Part shown: in pieces, positions 26,008 through 35,941 of the stretch | Numbering within the stretch: the first letter of the stretch is position 1 | How the letters are laid out: each line of letters starts with the position of its first letter | From: Streptomyces lienomycini | Lineage (GTDB): Bacteria > Actinomycetota > Actinomycetes > Streptomycetales > Streptomycetaceae | DNA: 64,000 nt | NCBI RefSeq assembly: GCF_027947595.1 | Contig: NZ_CP116257.1 | Coordinates: 1,240,001 to 1,304,000, forward strand | Direction: 5' to 3' | Program-made: the position numbers and the translations under genes | Notes under the pieces: generated by a model | The model's input: only the letters and a program-made list of their open reading frames with translations | Told to the model about the DNA's origin: nothing | The model's database searches: none

Positions 26008-27129
26008 GTGAGTTCCCCAGATCCGCAGGTTCGCGCAGCGCGAAACCAGTCAACCAGTTCCGCCCGCTCCGGCGCGCGCGGACCCGTCGTGGCGGTCACC
26101 GGTGCCGCGTCCGGCGTGGGAGCGCTGCTCACCGAGCGGCTCGCCGCGTCCGACGAGGTCAGACAGGTCGTGGCCATCGACGAACGGCGCGGTGGGTGCG
26201 AGACGGCGCAGTGGCAGATCCTGGACGTACGGGACCCGGCCATCGCCGAGAAACTCCGAGGTGCGGACGTTGTGGTGCACCTCGCGCTCGACCTCGACCT
26301 GGAGACCGACGCCGCCGCCCGGACGGCTTACAACGTCCGGGGGACCCAGACGGTTCTGACCGCCGCCGCGGCGGCCGGCGTGCACCGCGTCGTGCTGTGC
26401 ACCTCGGCGATGGTCTACGGCGCCCTCCCGGACAACGAGCTGCCGCTGTCCGAGGACGCCGAGCTGCGCGCCACGGCCGAGGCCACGGGCGTCGGCGACC
26501 TGCTGGAGATCGAACGGCTCGCCCGGCGCGCGCCGCGGGCGCATCCCGGCCTGAACGTGACCGTGGTGCGGCCCGCCGTGCTGGTCGGCGGCATGGACAC
26601 CGCGCTGACCAGGTACTTCGAGTCACCCCGGCTGCTCGTCGTGGCCGGATCACGGCCGGCCTGGCAGTTCTGCCACGTCGACGACCTGTGCAGTGCCCTG
26701 GAGTACGCCGTCCTGGAGAAGGCCGACGGCGAACTGGCCGTCGGGTGCGACGGCTGGCTGGAGCAGGAGGAGGTCGAGGAGCTGAGCGGCATCCGGCGCA
26801 TGGAGCTGCCCTCCGCGGTCGCGCTCGGCGCCGCGGCCCGGCTGCACCGGATCGGACTGACGCCGTCCCCGGCGGGGGACCTGGCGTACACGATGTACCC
26901 CTGGGTCGTCAGCGGCAGCCGGCTGCACGACGCGGGGTGGCGCCCGAAGCACACGAACGAGGAGGTGCTCTCGGAGCTGCTCGAGGAGGTCTCGGGACGG
27001 CACACGGTCGCCGGTCGGCGCCTGGGCCGCAAGGACGCGACGGCGGCGGGAGCCGCGGGCGCGACGGTGGCGCTGCTGGGCGCGGCCGCCGTGGTGCGTC
27101 GCGCGCGGAAGGCCCGGCGCCGCATCTGA
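26008..27129 (+). CDS. NAD-dependent epimerase/dehydratase (SDR-type) family protein
   Basis: A 373-residue protein with an extended-SDR fold: VAVTGAASGVGALLTERLAAS (GxxGxxG cofactor loop), VVAIDERR, VVHLALDLDLE, RVVLCTSAMVYG (Ser/Tyr region) and VTVVRPAVLVGG. The Tyr-xxx-Lys catalytic pair is not obvious (MVYGALPD), so it may bind cofactor without acting as a dehydrogenase. The last 40 residues end in AAGATVALLGAAAVVRRARKARRR, a possible C-terminal transmembrane anchor. Start GTG 26008 has GGAG 7-8 bases upstream. Divergent from the DUF2342 gene. Substrate unknown. Confidence 0.82.
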   Translation: MSSPDPQVRAARNQSTSSARSGARGPVVAVTGAASGVGALLTERLAASDEVRQVVAIDERRGGCETAQWQILDVRDPAIAEKLRGADVVVHLALDLDLETDAAARTAYNVRGTQTVLTAAAAAGVHRVVLCTSAMVYGALPDNELPLSEDAELRATAEATGVGDLLEIERLARRAPRAHPGLNVTVVRPAVLVGGMDTALTRYFESPRLLVVAGSRPAWQFCHVDDLCSALEYAVLEKADGELAVGCDGWLEQEEVEELSGIRRMELPSAVALGAAARLHRIGLTPSPAGDLAYTMYPWVVSGSRLHDAGWRPKHTNEEVLSELLEEVSGRHTVAGRRLGRKDATAAGAAGATVALLGAAAVVRRARKARRRI

Positions 27130-27283
27130 GGAGGGCTCCGGCTCGCCCCGCCCGCTCAGGCCCCCAGCACGAGGTCGGCCGCTCCGGCGGGCCGGGCCCT
27201 GTAGGAGAATCCAACGCCGCACGCGCGCGTGCCGGTCGATCACGCTATTCCGCGCCGTCCCCGGCGTGGGGCACGATGGGCCC

Positions 27284-27745
27284 ATGGCAACCACGAACGA
27301 CCACCCCGGAGAGCTGGCCGCCGCGGACCCCGTGAAGCTGATCGGCATCCGGGAGACGCCCCTGTCCGTGGACGAGGTCTTCCGCGCGGTCGGGGACGAC
27401 GCGTCCGGTGGTACCGCGCTGTTCGTGGGGACCGTGCGCAACCACGACGGGGGCACCGACGTCGACCGGCTCGGATACTCGTGCCACCCGAGCGCCGAGG
27501 CCGAGATGCGGCGCATCGCCGAGAAGGTCGTCGCGGAGTACCCCGTACGGGCGCTCGCCGCGCTGCACCGTGTGGGGGACCTGGAGGTCGGCGATCTGGC
27601 CGTGGTCGTCGCCGTGTCCTGTCCGCACCGGGGCGAGGCGTTCGACGCCTGCCGGAGGCTCATCGACGACCTGAAGCACGAGGTGCCCATCTGGAAGCAC
27701 CAGACGTTCTCCGACGGCACCGAGGAATGGGTGGGGGCCTGCTGA
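27284..27745 (+). CDS. moaE: Molybdopterin synthase catalytic subunit MoaE
   Basis: A 153-residue MoaE: LFVGTVRNHDGGTDVDRLGYSCHPSAEAEMRRIAEKV, ALHRVGDLEVGDLAVVVAVSCPHRGEAFDACRRLIDDLKHEVPIWKHQTF (quoted in order of occurrence). The Lys residues of the DDLKHEVPIWKHQ motif are the catalytic ones. MoaE with MoaD transfers sulfur to precursor Z in molybdenum cofactor synthesis in the cytosol. No MoaD is seen next door, so its partner is elsewhere. Start ATG 27284 is chosen because upstream in-frame GTG 27266 adds only weakly conserved residues. Confidence 0.93.
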   Translation: MATTNDHPGELAAADPVKLIGIRETPLSVDEVFRAVGDDASGGTALFVGTVRNHDGGTDVDRLGYSCHPSAEAEMRRIAEKVVAEYPVRALAALHRVGDLEVGDLAVVVAVSCPHRGEAFDACRRLIDDLKHEVPIWKHQTFSDGTEEWVGAC

Positions 27746-27867
27746 CACACGGGGTGCGCCCGGTGTCTCCGGTTGCGTAACCCGCCCCCCGGCGTGAGCG
27801 TTGTCACTGCGAATGGTTAATCTTCTGATCAGTCAGTCGCGGACGCTCATGGGGTTGGGAGGTCGGC

Positions 27868-28032
27868 ATGGCAGCGCTTGCCTGGTTGCTGATTCCGCTG
27901 GTGGCCGCTGTCGGCGCGGGCCTGTGGGGCAGTTGGGCCAACCGGACCCGCAAGGCACGGAGCGACGGTCCGGAACTGGACGGCTACGCCCGCTTCCGTG
28001 AAGCGATGGAGAAGCCGCGCACCGGTGCGTGA
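27868..28032 (+). CDS. Small single-pass membrane protein, 54 aa
   Basis: A short gene starting at ATG 27868 with GGGAGG 5 bases upstream. Residues 2-24 form one transmembrane helix (AALAWLLIPLVAAVGAGLWG), followed by a positively charged cytoplasmic tail (NRTRKARSDG) and ELDGYARFREAMEKPR. The positive-inside pattern suggests N-out, C-in. It ends 65 bases before the PDZ-Lon protease gene on the same strand and may be cotranscribed with it. Function unknown. Confidence 0.75.
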   Translation: MAALAWLLIPLVAAVGAGLWGSWANRTRKARSDGPELDGYARFREAMEKPRTGA

Positions 28033-28097
28033 AGGGCCGCCGCGAGGGTCCCCCGCCCTGACGGTGTTCTGACAGCCGCGTCCCGTACTGTCGTGCC

Positions 28098-29192
28098 ATG
28101 CCACGCCGCACCGCGACGATGCTCGCCTCCACCCTGATGCTGATCGCGCTCCTGTGCGCGGGTGTTTTCATCCCCGTTCCGTACTCGGAGATGTCACCCG
28201 GGCCGACGGTGAACACCCTCGGGGACCACGACGGCGAGCCGGTGCTGCAGATCGCCGGTCACAAGACGTACGACGCGAGTGGTCATCTGAACATGACGAC
28301 CGTCCGGGTCACCAGCGCCGACTACAGGATGAACCTCGTGGAGGCCGTCTACGGCTGGCTGGCGCACGACAACAGCGTGGTGCCGCACCAGACCCTCTAC
28401 CCGGACGGCAAGACCGAGGAAGAGGCCACCCAGGAGAACGCCGAGGAGTTCAGCCAGTCCCAGGAGAGCGCGAAGGTCGCGGCGCTGAAGGCGCTCGACA
28501 TCCCCGTCAAGTCCTGGGTGGTCGTCTCCGCCGTCATCAAGGACTCCCCGTCGCAGGGCAGGCTGCACGCGGGCGACGTGATCAAGGCCGTGGACGGTAC
28601 GACCGTCAAGAAGCCCGCGGACGTCGCCGAGCTGGTGACCAAGCACAAGCCCGGCGAGGACGCCGTCTTCACGATCGTGCCCGCCAAGGAGCAGGCCGCC
28701 GCCGAGAAGGAGGGCCGGACTCCGACGAAGACGCAGCAGGTCACGATCACCACCGAAGCCTCCGACGACGCCGGCGAGAAGCGCGCCATCGTCGGGATCT
28801 CCGCCGGGACCGATCACACCTTCCCGTTCTCCATCGACATCAAGCTGGCCGACGTCGGCGGCCCGAGCGCCGGTCTGATGTTCGCCCTCGGCATCTACGA
28901 CAAGCTCACCCCCGGCGACCTCACCGGTGGCAAGTTCGTCGCCGGCACCGGGACCATCGACGACAACGGCAAGGTCGGTCCGATCGGCGGCATCGGCATG
29001 AAGACGATCGGCGCGCACGACAAGGGCGCCCAGTACTTCCTGACGCCCGCCGACAACTGCGCGACCGCGGCCGAGGACACCCCCGACGGGCTCACCCTCG
29101 TGAAGGTGGACACCATCGACGACGCCCTCGGCGCGCTGAAGGACATCAGCTCCGGGAAGACCGCAGACCTGCCGAAGTGCACCAAGGGCTAG
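28098..29192 (+). CDS. Membrane-anchored PDZ-Lon family serine protease
   Basis: A 364-residue protein. An N-terminal transmembrane anchor (MLASTLMLIALLCAGVFIPV) is followed by an extracytoplasmic part containing a PDZ domain (VVSAVIKDSPSQGRLHAGD, about residues 140-215) and a Lon-type proteolytic domain. The catalytic dyad is Ser in GGPSAGLMFALG and Lys in GIGMKTIGAHDKGAQ. This is the YlbL/LonB-like architecture, with no ATPase domain. Likely role: quality control or regulated processing at the outer face of the membrane. Start ATG 28098. The 54-residue membrane protein just upstream is a possible partner. Converges with the PPA1309-type gene. Confidence 0.9.
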   Translation: MPRRTATMLASTLMLIALLCAGVFIPVPYSEMSPGPTVNTLGDHDGEPVLQIAGHKTYDASGHLNMTTVRVTSADYRMNLVEAVYGWLAHDNSVVPHQTLYPDGKTEEEATQENAEEFSQSQESAKVAALKALDIPVKSWVVVSAVIKDSPSQGRLHAGDVIKAVDGTTVKKPADVAELVTKHKPGEDAVFTIVPAKEQAAAEKEGRTPTKTQQVTITTEASDDAGEKRAIVGISAGTDHTFPFSIDIKLADVGGPSAGLMFALGIYDKLTPGDLTGGKFVAGTGTIDDNGKVGPIGGIGMKTIGAHDKGAQYFLTPADNCATAAEDTPDGLTLVKVDTIDDALGALKDISSGKTADLPKCTKG

Positions 29193-29229
29193 GACCGGTT
29201 CCGCGCGACCGACCGAGCCCCTGGCGGGC

Positions 29230-29772
29230 CTACTCCGCGAAGGTCGCCGTCAGCGCCTCGGCCAGGCCGGGCACCAGGTCGGAGCCCGTGAGGACCTCCG
29301 TTGCCGCGTCCTTCTCGCGCAGCCGCAGGGCCGAGTCGCGGGTGCCGTCGCGCAGGACCGCGACCGTCATGCGGACCTCCTGGCGGTCCGGGTGCTCCGC
29401 CACCCACCGCGCCAGCTTCGTCTCGCTCAGGCCCGAGGGGACCTGGGCCTCAGCGGAGGGCGGCAGCATCAGGCGCTCCACGACGAGCGCGCAGCCGACC
29501 ACCGCGTCGGGCCAGGCGATGGTGCCCAGGAACTCGTCGAGCGCCTGGTCCGTTGGAATTTCGTCCTGCTCGATCGGGGTCAGGCCGGAGCTCTCCTGCT
29601 CCTCCTGCAGACCGAGCCGGTCCGCCAGCGAGGGTTGATCGGCCCTCAGCCGGGCGGTGTCGACAAGTGCGAAGAGGCGTGCGGGCTGGTCCCAGCCGAG
29701 GCCGGAGACGTACTCGTCGATCTCGAGTACGGCCCGGGTGAGGGGGCTCGCTGCCATGGGGGTGTTGGACAT
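29230..29772 (-). CDS. PPA1309 family protein
   Basis: A 180-residue cytoplasmic protein, MSNTPMAASPLTRAVLEIDEYVSGLGWDQPARLFALVDTA at the start (first 20 then following residues), with LVVERLMLPPS and MTVAVLRDGTRDSALRLR downstream. It matches an actinobacterial conserved family of unknown function named after PPA1309. Start ATG 29772 has CAGGA about 9 bases upstream. It is divergent from the UPF0182 membrane protein, with which it is commonly adjacent in Streptomyces. No catalytic motif recognised. Confidence 0.85.
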   Translation of the reverse strand: MSNTPMAASPLTRAVLEIDEYVSGLGWDQPARLFALVDTARLRADQPSLADRLGLQEEQESSGLTPIEQDEIPTDQALDEFLGTIAWPDAVVGCALVVERLMLPPSAEAQVPSGLSETKLARWVAEHPDRQEVRMTVAVLRDGTRDSALRLREKDAATEVLTGSDLVPGLAEALTATFAE

Positions 29773-29936
29773 GGTCACAATCCTGCCTCGTTCATGGCCC
29801 GAATCGGGAACCGAGTAAACGATGAGTAAGTTGCATAAGTGTGGGCCCACGATCACGGGGGCGCACGGGGGGCCCGCGAACCCGAGGGCCTGACGGATCA
29901 ACAGCGAACTTCGAGGTGCGCACCTTGGCTTTCCAG

Positions 29937-32927
29937 ATGCCGGACCGCGGCGGAGGCCCCCCGACGGGGCCGCGGATCAGAGTGGGCCGCCCGTCCCGGC
30001 GTGTCCGAACCCTGCTGCTGACACTTGGTGTCCTAGCCGTGCTCCTCATGGCGTTCACCATGTTCGCGGGATTCTGGACGGACTGGCTCTGGTACCGGTC
30101 GGTCCACTACTCGTCGGTGTTCACGACGACCTTGTGGACCAAGATCGGACTCTTCTTCGTCTTCGGCCTGCTGATGGCGGTCGCCGTGGGGTTCAACATC
30201 TGGTTGGCCCACCGCCTGCGCCCGCCGCTGAGCGCCATGTCGATGGAGCAGCAGAACCTCGACCGGTACCGGATGGGCATCGCCCCGTACAAGAAGTGGC
30301 TGCTGCTCGGCATCACCGCCCTGGTCGGCCTGATCGCCGGCGCCTCGGCGTCCGGCCAGTGGCGGACCTGGCTGATGTGGGTCAACGGCGTGCCCTTCGG
30401 GCAGAAGGACCCCCAGTTCAAGCTGGACGTCTCCTTCTACGCCTTCGACCTGCCCTGGTACCGGTTCCTGCTCGGCTTCGGCTTCGCAGCAGTGGTCATC
30501 TCGGTGATCGCCGCCGCGCTCACCCACTACCTGTACGGCGGGCTCCGCGTCACCAGCCCGGGCGCGCGCGCCACGGCCGCCGCCACCGGGCACCTGTCGG
30601 TGCTCATCGGCGTCTTCGTCGCCCTCAAGGCCGTCGCCTACTGGCTCGACCGGTACGGGCTGGCGGTGAAGTCCAGCGACTTCAAGGCGACCGACAACTG
30701 GACGGGCCTCAGGTACGTCGACGCCAACGCCTACCTGCCGGCCAAGACGATCCTGTTCTGCATCGCCGTCATCTGCGCGCTGCTGTTCTTCGCCACCCTG
30801 TGGCGGCGCACCTGGCAGCTGCCCGTGATCGGCTTCGGCCTGATGGTGCTGTCCGCGATCCTCATCGGCGGCCTGTACCCGGCGCTGGTCCAGAAGTTCC
30901 AGGTCCAGCCGAACGAGCAGGCCAAGGAAGCGCCGTACGTCGAGAAGAACCTCGCGGCCACGCGCGACGCGTACGACATCGAGGGCACCCAGGTCACCGA
31001 GTACGCGGGCAAGAGCGAGACCAAGGACAAGACCAAGCTCCGCGACGACGCGAACGATGCCGCGTCCATCCGGATCATGGACCCGAACATCATCTCGCCC
31101 ACCTTCCAGCAGCTCCAGCAGATGCGTAACTACTACGCGTTCCCGACCAACCTGGACGTCGACCGCTATGCCAAGGACGGCAAGGACCAGGACACGGTCA
31201 TCGGTCTGCGCGAGCTGAACCTCGCTGGCATCCCGAAGAAGAACTGGATCAACAACCACTTCCGCTACACCCACGGCTACGGCGTGGTCGCGGCCAAGGG
31301 CACCCAGGTCGACTCCGAGGGGCGCCCGGTCTTCACCGAGTCCAACCTGCCGTCCGAGGGCGACCTCGGGAAGTACGAGCAGCGGGTCTACTACGGCGAG
31401 AAGACCACCACCTACTCGATCGTCGGCGGTCCCCAGAAGGAGATCGACTACTCCGACGACACCGGGGAGAAGACCTTCAGTTACAAGGGCGACGGCGGCG
31501 TCGACCTGTCCAACCCGATCAACCGGGCGGCGTACGCGGCAGCGTTCAGCGAGCCGCAGATCCTCTACTCCGGTGCGATCGGCGAGGGTTCCCGCATCCT
31601 GTACAACCGCACCCCCAAGGAGCGCGTCGAGGCGGTCGCCCCGTGGCTGACCATCGACGGCGACGCGTACCCGGCGGTGGTGGACGGCCGTATCCAGTGG
31701 ATCGTCGACGCCTACACGACGACGAACGGCTACCCGTACGCGTCCCGTACGACGCTCGGCGACACGACGGCCGACTCGCTGACCGCCAACAACAACTCGC
31801 GCGCGGTGGTGGCCCAGCAGAACCAGGTCAACTACATCCGCAACTCCGTGAAGGCGACCGTCGACGCGTACAGCGGTGACGTGAAGCTCTACGAGTGGGA
31901 CACCCAGGATCCGATCCTGAAGACCTGGATGAAGGCCTTCCCGGACACGGTGAAGGACAAGGGCGAGATCTCCAAGGAGCTGATGGCGCATCTGCGCTAT
32001 CCGCAGGATCTGTTCAAGGTCCAGCGCGAGCTGCTCACGCGCTACCACGTGAAGGACGCCAACACCTTTCTCAGCGGCAGCGAGGTGTGGCAGGTGCCGG
32101 ACGACCCGACCAACAAGTCGGGCGACGCGGTGCCGCCGTACTACCTGAGCATGAAGATGCCCGACCAGAAGGCACAGGCGTTCTCGCTGACGACGACGTT
32201 CACACCCAACGGGCGTGACAACCTCAGCGCGTTCATGGCCGTCGACGCCGAGGCGGGCACCAGCGACTACGGCAAGATCAGAATCCTGAAACTGCCGACC
32301 AGTACGACCGTCGACGGACCCAAACAGGTACAGAGCCAGTTCAACTCCGAACAGGACATCGCCGAGTCCATCAGGCTGCTGAGAGGCGGCGACTCGGAGG
32401 TGGAGTACGGCAACCTGCTGACGGTGCCGCTCGACGACGGACTGTTGTACGTCGAACCGGTCTACGTCCGCGGTGGCGACCTCAAGTACCCCTTGCTGCG
32501 CAAGGTGTTGGTGAGTTACGGGGGCAACACCGCCTTCGAGAACACGCTCGACGCGGCCCTCAACAAGGTCTTCGGAGCCCAGGCCGCGGAGAACGAACAG
32601 CCACCGGACGAGGGCGACGACACGACCGAGCCGCCGCCGCCGACGTCCACCAACCCCACGGTCCGGGAAGCGCTGGGCGATGCGCAGAAGGCCTTCGACG
32701 CCGGGCAGAAGGCCCTGGAGAAGAAGGACCTGGCCGCGTACGCCGAGGCGCAGAAGGACCTTGAGGAGGCGCTCCAGCGGGCCGAGGACGCACAGGCCAA
32801 GGCCGACCAGAGCGCCGGCGGCAAGAACGGCGACGACAAGAGCGGCGGGGACAAGGCCGGAGACGGCAAGACCGGTCCTGCCGCGACCCCGACCGGTGAT
32901 GCCGGTGGAGGACCGGACACCGGCTGA
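29937..32927 (+). CDS. UPF0182 family large membrane protein
   Basis: A 996-residue protein. Seven or so transmembrane helices occupy about residues 20-330 ([20 protein letters not shown] first). A large extracytoplasmic domain of about 550 residues follows, containing the family's [12 protein letters not shown] and [13 protein letters not shown] signatures. The C-terminal 100 residues are coiled and charged ([20 protein letters not shown]) and end in a Gly/Asp/Lys tail. The family (COG1615) is widespread in actinobacteria without an assigned function. Start ATG 29937 begins [12 protein letters not shown] 29916 in the same frame is an alternative, and neither has a strong ribosome site. A tRNA gene follows 86 bases downstream. 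Confidence 0.9.
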   Translation: MPDRGGGPPTGPRIRVGRPSRRVRTLLLTLGVLAVLLMAFTMFAGFWTDWLWYRSVHYSSVFTTTLWTKIGLFFVFGLLMAVAVGFNIWLAHRLRPPLSAMSMEQQNLDRYRMGIAPYKKWLLLGITALVGLIAGASASGQWRTWLMWVNGVPFGQKDPQFKLDVSFYAFDLPWYRFLLGFGFAAVVISVIAAALTHYLYGGLRVTSPGARATAAATGHLSVLIGVFVALKAVAYWLDRYGLAVKSSDFKATDNWTGLRYVDANAYLPAKTILFCIAVICALLFFATLWRRTWQLPVIGFGLMVLSAILIGGLYPALVQKFQVQPNEQAKEAPYVEKNLAATRDAYDIEGTQVTEYAGKSETKDKTKLRDDANDAASIRIMDPNIISPTFQQLQQMRNYYAFPTNLDVDRYAKDGKDQDTVIGLRELNLAGIPKKNWINNHFRYTHGYGVVAAKGTQVDSEGRPVFTESNLPSEGDLGKYEQRVYYGEKTTTYSIVGGPQKEIDYSDDTGEKTFSYKGDGGVDLSNPINRAAYAAAFSEPQILYSGAIGEGSRILYNRTPKERVEAVAPWLTIDGDAYPAVVDGRIQWIVDAYTTTNGYPYASRTTLGDTTADSLTANNNSRAVVAQQNQVNYIRNSVKATVDAYSGDVKLYEWDTQDPILKTWMKAFPDTVKDKGEISKELMAHLRYPQDLFKVQRELLTRYHVKDANTFLSGSEVWQVPDDPTNKSGDAVPPYYLSMKMPDQKAQAFSLTTTFTPNGRDNLSAFMAVDAEAGTSDYGKIRILKLPTSTTVDGPKQVQSQFNSEQDIAESIRLLRGGDSEVEYGNLLTVPLDDGLLYVEPVYVRGGDLKYPLLRKVLVSYGGNTAFENTLDAALNKVFGAQAAENEQPPDEGDDTTEPPPPTSTNPTVREALGDAQKAFDAGQKALEKKDLAAYAEAQKDLEEALQRAEDAQAKADQSAGGKNGDDKSGGDKAGDGKTGPAATPTGDAGGGPDTG

Positions 32928-33013
32928 CCGCCGGCCCCGCGCCGGGCGTTCGCGCCCGCGTTCGAGCTGGTCAAGGCCCATCCCGCGCCGTGCTAGGGTT
33001 GTGAACACAACGG

Positions 33014-33087
33014 CGCGGGGTGGAGCAGCTCGGTAGCTCGCTGGGCTCATAACCCAGAGGTCGCAGGTTCAAATCCTGTCCCCGCTA
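33014..33087 (+). tRNA. Initiator tRNA-fMet (CAT), copy 1
   Basis: A 74-base cloverleaf. Acceptor 5' CGCGGGG pairs with 3' CCCCGC except for an unpaired C1/U72, and the anticodon stem ends in three G-C pairs (CTGGG-CTCATAA-CCCAG). Both features define initiator tRNA. The anticodon is CAT. The CCA end is not encoded. TAGGGT at 32994-32999 is a likely -10. Confidence 0.95.
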
Positions 33088-33115
33088 CTGAAGTCGTGAG
33101 CTACGTGCGAACGAC

Positions 33116-33155
33116 CACGAAGGCCCGGATTCCCCAAGGGATCCGGGCCTTCGTG
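33116..33155 (+). terminator. Terminator of tRNA-fMet copy 1
   Basis: A perfect 15-bp stem (33116-33130 with 33141-33155) around a 10-base loop, 29 bases after the tRNA. Confidence 0.85.
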
Positions 33156-33317
33156 ATGTGCGAACGCATGTCCCGACAGGCGCTACGGCCGCGCCGCCAA
33201 GGGGAGTTGGGCACTTCTGTGTTTGACTTGTCTCCCTGTGGGCATGTCGACAAAACGCTGAAGTGACCTCACTGGCTGCGGTATACCGGATGTACCCAGG
33301 TTGCAGGTGGTGCGACG

Positions 33318-35140
33318 ATGGACGTTATGGGGGACATGGCAAATCTGTTCGGGACAGGGCGTTTTGCGCAGCCGTCCGGTCAGGAGGAGGCCACGGACGA
33401 GGCCCAGGAAGCCGCCGACGAGGCGGCCGAGGAAGTACGGCTGCGGCTCGCCGTCGACGGCGGTGACGTCGAGGCGATGAGCGTGCTCGGCGCGATGCTG
33501 CTGCGCCGTGGCGACTTCGACGGAGCCGAGTCCCATCTGCGCGCCGCCACCGCGGCCGGTGACCGGGCCGCCGCCAACAATCTGGGTGTGCTGCTGCACC
33601 AGCGCGGATACGCCGACGACGCCGCCGGCTGGTGGCGGATCGCAGCGGTCGCCGGGTCCGCCGCCGCCGCACACGCGCTGGGCCGGCACTTCCGTGAGCG
33701 CGGGGACGAGCCCGCCGCCGAGTACTGGCTGTGCCAGTCCGCCGAGCAGGGCCATGTACTGGGCGCCTACGCGCTCGCCGACCTGCTGGAGCACCGCGGC
33801 GACGACACCGGCGCCGAGCGGTGGATGCGGGCCGCGGCCGAGCGCGGGCACCGGGAGGCCGCGTACCGGCTGGCGCGGACCCTGGACCGGCGTACCGGGC
33901 AGCACCGCGGCGACGACCGGGCGGCGGCGCTCGCGGCCGACGAGGCCGAGCAGTGGTACCGGCAGGCCGCCGCGCGCGGTCACCGGCGGGGCGCGCTGCA
34001 CCTCGGGACGATCCTGGAGAAGCGGGGCGAGCTGAAGGAGGCCGGCCGCTGGTACCTCACGTCCGCCAAGGACGGCGAGGCCCGTGCCGCCTGCGCGTTG
34101 GGCTTCCTGCTGCGGGACGCCGGGGACACGGAGAGCGCCGCCGTGTGGTGGCTGCGTGCCGCCCAGGACGGCGACGGCAACGCCGCCAACGCGCTCGGCG
34201 CGCTGCACGCCGAGCGCGGCGAGACCCAGACCGCGGAACGCTGGTACCGGGCCGCGATGGACGCCGGTGACGACAACGGCGCGTACAACCTCGGTCTGCT
34301 CTGCGCCGATCAGGGGCGCACCGCGCAGGCCGAGCAGTGGTACCGGCGGGCCGCGTACGCCGGGCACCGGGAGGCATCGAACGCGTTGGCCATCCTGCTG
34401 CTGCGCGCCGGGGACGAGACCGGTGCGGAGCCGTGGTTCTCCAAGGCCGCCGAGGCGGGCAGCGTCGACGCGGCGTTCAACCTGGGCATCCTGCACGCCG
34501 GGCGGAGCGAGGAGCGGGCATCGCTGCGCTGGTACGAGCGGGCCGCCGCGGCCGGGCACACCGAGGCCGCGCTGCAGGTCGGGATGGCGCGGCTGCGCGC
34601 CGGGGACGAGCGCGAGGCGGAGCGGTTCCTGCGGTGCGCGGCGGGGGCGGCAGCGCGGAGGCCGCGTACCGGCTGGCGACGGTGCTGGACGCGCGCCGCC
34701 CGCCCGCGCCCGCGCACGAACTGGGCGAGTCGGCGCAGGAGAAGTCCGAGTGCGAGGAGTGGTACGAGCGGGCGGCCTCCCAGGGGCACCGGCGGGCCCA
34801 GGTGCGGGTCGGGATGCTGGCCGCGGCGCGGGGCGACGTGGTGGAGGCGGCACGGTGGTACCGGGAGGCGGCGGAGGCCGGGTCCCGCAACGGCGCCTTC
34901 AACCTGGGACTGCTGCTGGCCCGCGAGGGGAGCGAGCCGGAGGCCGTGGTGTGGTGGCGCCGGGCGGCCGACGCCGGGCACGGGCGTGCGGCGCTGCGGC
35001 TGGCGCTGGTGTGCGCGCGACGCGGAGAGCTGGCGGAGGGGCAGCGGTGGGCGGACCTGGCGGTGTCGCTGGGGCCGACGGAGGTGGGGCAGCGGGCGGC
35101 TCGGTTGCGGGACGCGCTGCGCCAGGAGCTGTCGGCGTGA
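33318..35140 (+). CDS. Sel1/TPR-repeat protein (one apparent -1 frameshift)
   Basis: An array of about 13 Sel1-like repeats, each about 36 residues with the pattern AxxxLGxLxxxRGDxxxAExWYRxAAxAGH (for example WYRRAAYAGHREASNALAILL, 21 residues, quoted as two halves). The first 40 residues are acidic. Start ATG 33318 has AGGTGG 7 bases upstream. At 34643-34647 the frame shifts: the repeats continue in another frame to a stop at 35140 only if one G is added to that five-G run, giving about 607 residues. As written, the first frame runs on to 35165 without repeats. Sel1 proteins are scaffolds for protein complexes; the partner is unknown. The gene lies between two inverted tRNA-fMet genes. Confidence 0.8.
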
Positions 35141-35295
35141 CGCGGGAAGCATGACGCTGCGCTGAGCTCGGGTGCCTTCTGAAGGCGCCCGACTCCGAAG
35201 CGGGCCGGCGGGAGCTGCCCCCACCGCCCACCCGTGCCACCCCACCCGTGCCCCCCGGGGGGAGGCACGACTGCCGCAGCGACGGCTCGGAATGC

Positions 35296-35333
35296 ACCGA
35301 GGGCCGGAACCCTTTCGGATTCCGGCCCTCGGT
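35296..35333 (-). terminator. Terminator of tRNA-fMet copy 2
   Basis: A perfect 14-bp stem (35296-35309 with 35320-35333) around a 10-base loop, just beyond the 3' end of the minus-strand tRNA. It may also stop the Sel1 gene transcript. Confidence 0.85.
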
Positions 35334-35339
35334 CTTCAG

Positions 35340-35413
35340 TAGCGGGGACAGGATTTGAACCTGCGACCTCTGGGTTATGAGCCCAGCGAGCTACCGAGCT
35401 GCTCCACCCCGCG
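35340..35413 (-). tRNA. Initiator tRNA-fMet (CAT), copy 2
   Basis: Identical in all 74 bases to the copy at 33014-33087 but on the opposite strand. It has the C1/U72 mismatch and three G-C pairs in the anticodon stem. Flanks differ except for about 9 bases after the 3' end. Confidence 0.95.
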
Positions 35414-35425
35414 TCGATGAATGGA

Positions 35426-35455
35426 ACACTACGTCAACCTGGAGACGAGAAGCAA
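35426..35455 (-). promoter_or_regulatory. Promoter of tRNA-fMet copy 2
   Basis: On the minus strand: TTGCTT (35455-35450), an 18-base spacer and TAGTGT (35431-35426), which ends 12 bases before the tRNA. It lies just beyond the stop codon of the Fur-family gene. Confidence 0.6.
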
Positions 35456-35463
35456 ATCCGTGC

Positions 35464-35880
35464 TCACGCCGCCGCGCAGTTCGGGCAGGTGCCGCGGTAC
35501 GTCACCTCGACGTCCGACACGGTGAAGCCGAAGCGCTCCGAGTCGGGGAGGTCGGCCAGCGGGTTGCCCGTCGGGTGGACGTCGCGGATCGCGCCGCACC
35601 GCGCGCAGACCAGGTGATGGTGCGGACGGTGTGCGTTCGGGTCGTAGCGCTTGGCGCGCTTGTCCGTGGCGACCTCGATCACCTCGCCGAGCGAGACCAG
35701 CTCGCCCAGGGTGTTGTAGACCGTCGCCCGGGAGATCTCGGGGAGCTTGCCCACGGCCCGGGAGTGCACCTCGTCGGCCGTCAGGTGGACGTGTTCGCCG
35801 TCGAGGACCTCGGCCACCACGCGCCGCTGAGCGGTCATGCGCCAACCGCGACCGCGCAGCCGTTCCAGAAGGTCACTCAT
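35464..35880 (-). CDS. catR: Fur-family peroxide regulator, CatR/PerR type
   Basis: A 138-residue Fur-family repressor. Winged helix: RGRGWRMTAQRRVVAEVL ... ISRATVYNTLGELVSLGEV. The metal-binding HHHLVC segment follows, with two CxxC pairs (CARCG and CPNC) for structural zinc. The CatR assignment rests on its position divergent from a catalase and on a Fur-type palindrome in the shared promoter region. PerR-type proteins release DNA when peroxide oxidises metal-ligand histidines. Start ATG 35880 sits 7 bases after TAGGCT (minus strand 35893-35888), so the message is probably leaderless. Confidence 0.85.
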   Translation of the reverse strand: MSDLLERLRGRGWRMTAQRRVVAEVLDGEHVHLTADEVHSRAVGKLPEISRATVYNTLGELVSLGEVIEVATDKRAKRYDPNAHRPHHHLVCARCGAIRDVHPTGNPLADLPDSERFGFTVSDVEVTYRGTCPNCAAA

Positions 35881-35941
35881 ACAGGCCAGCCTAACAGTAA
35901 GGGGGATCAGATCCCGAACAGGTGTGACTTTGGAGCCTTGC

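Noticed and set aside
29551..29580. GGAAT ... GGT resembling a sigma-R promoter.
   Set aside because: It lies inside a coding region and lacks GTT at the right spacing.
34650..35165. Continuation of the first Sel1 frame to 35165.
   Set aside because: No Sel1 repeat is encoded there; the repeats go on in the -1 frame to 35140.
33014..35413. The tRNA-flanked block as an integrated element.
   Set aside because: No integrase, att-type direct repeat or transposase is present; only the inverted tRNA copies, so no mobile element is annotated.
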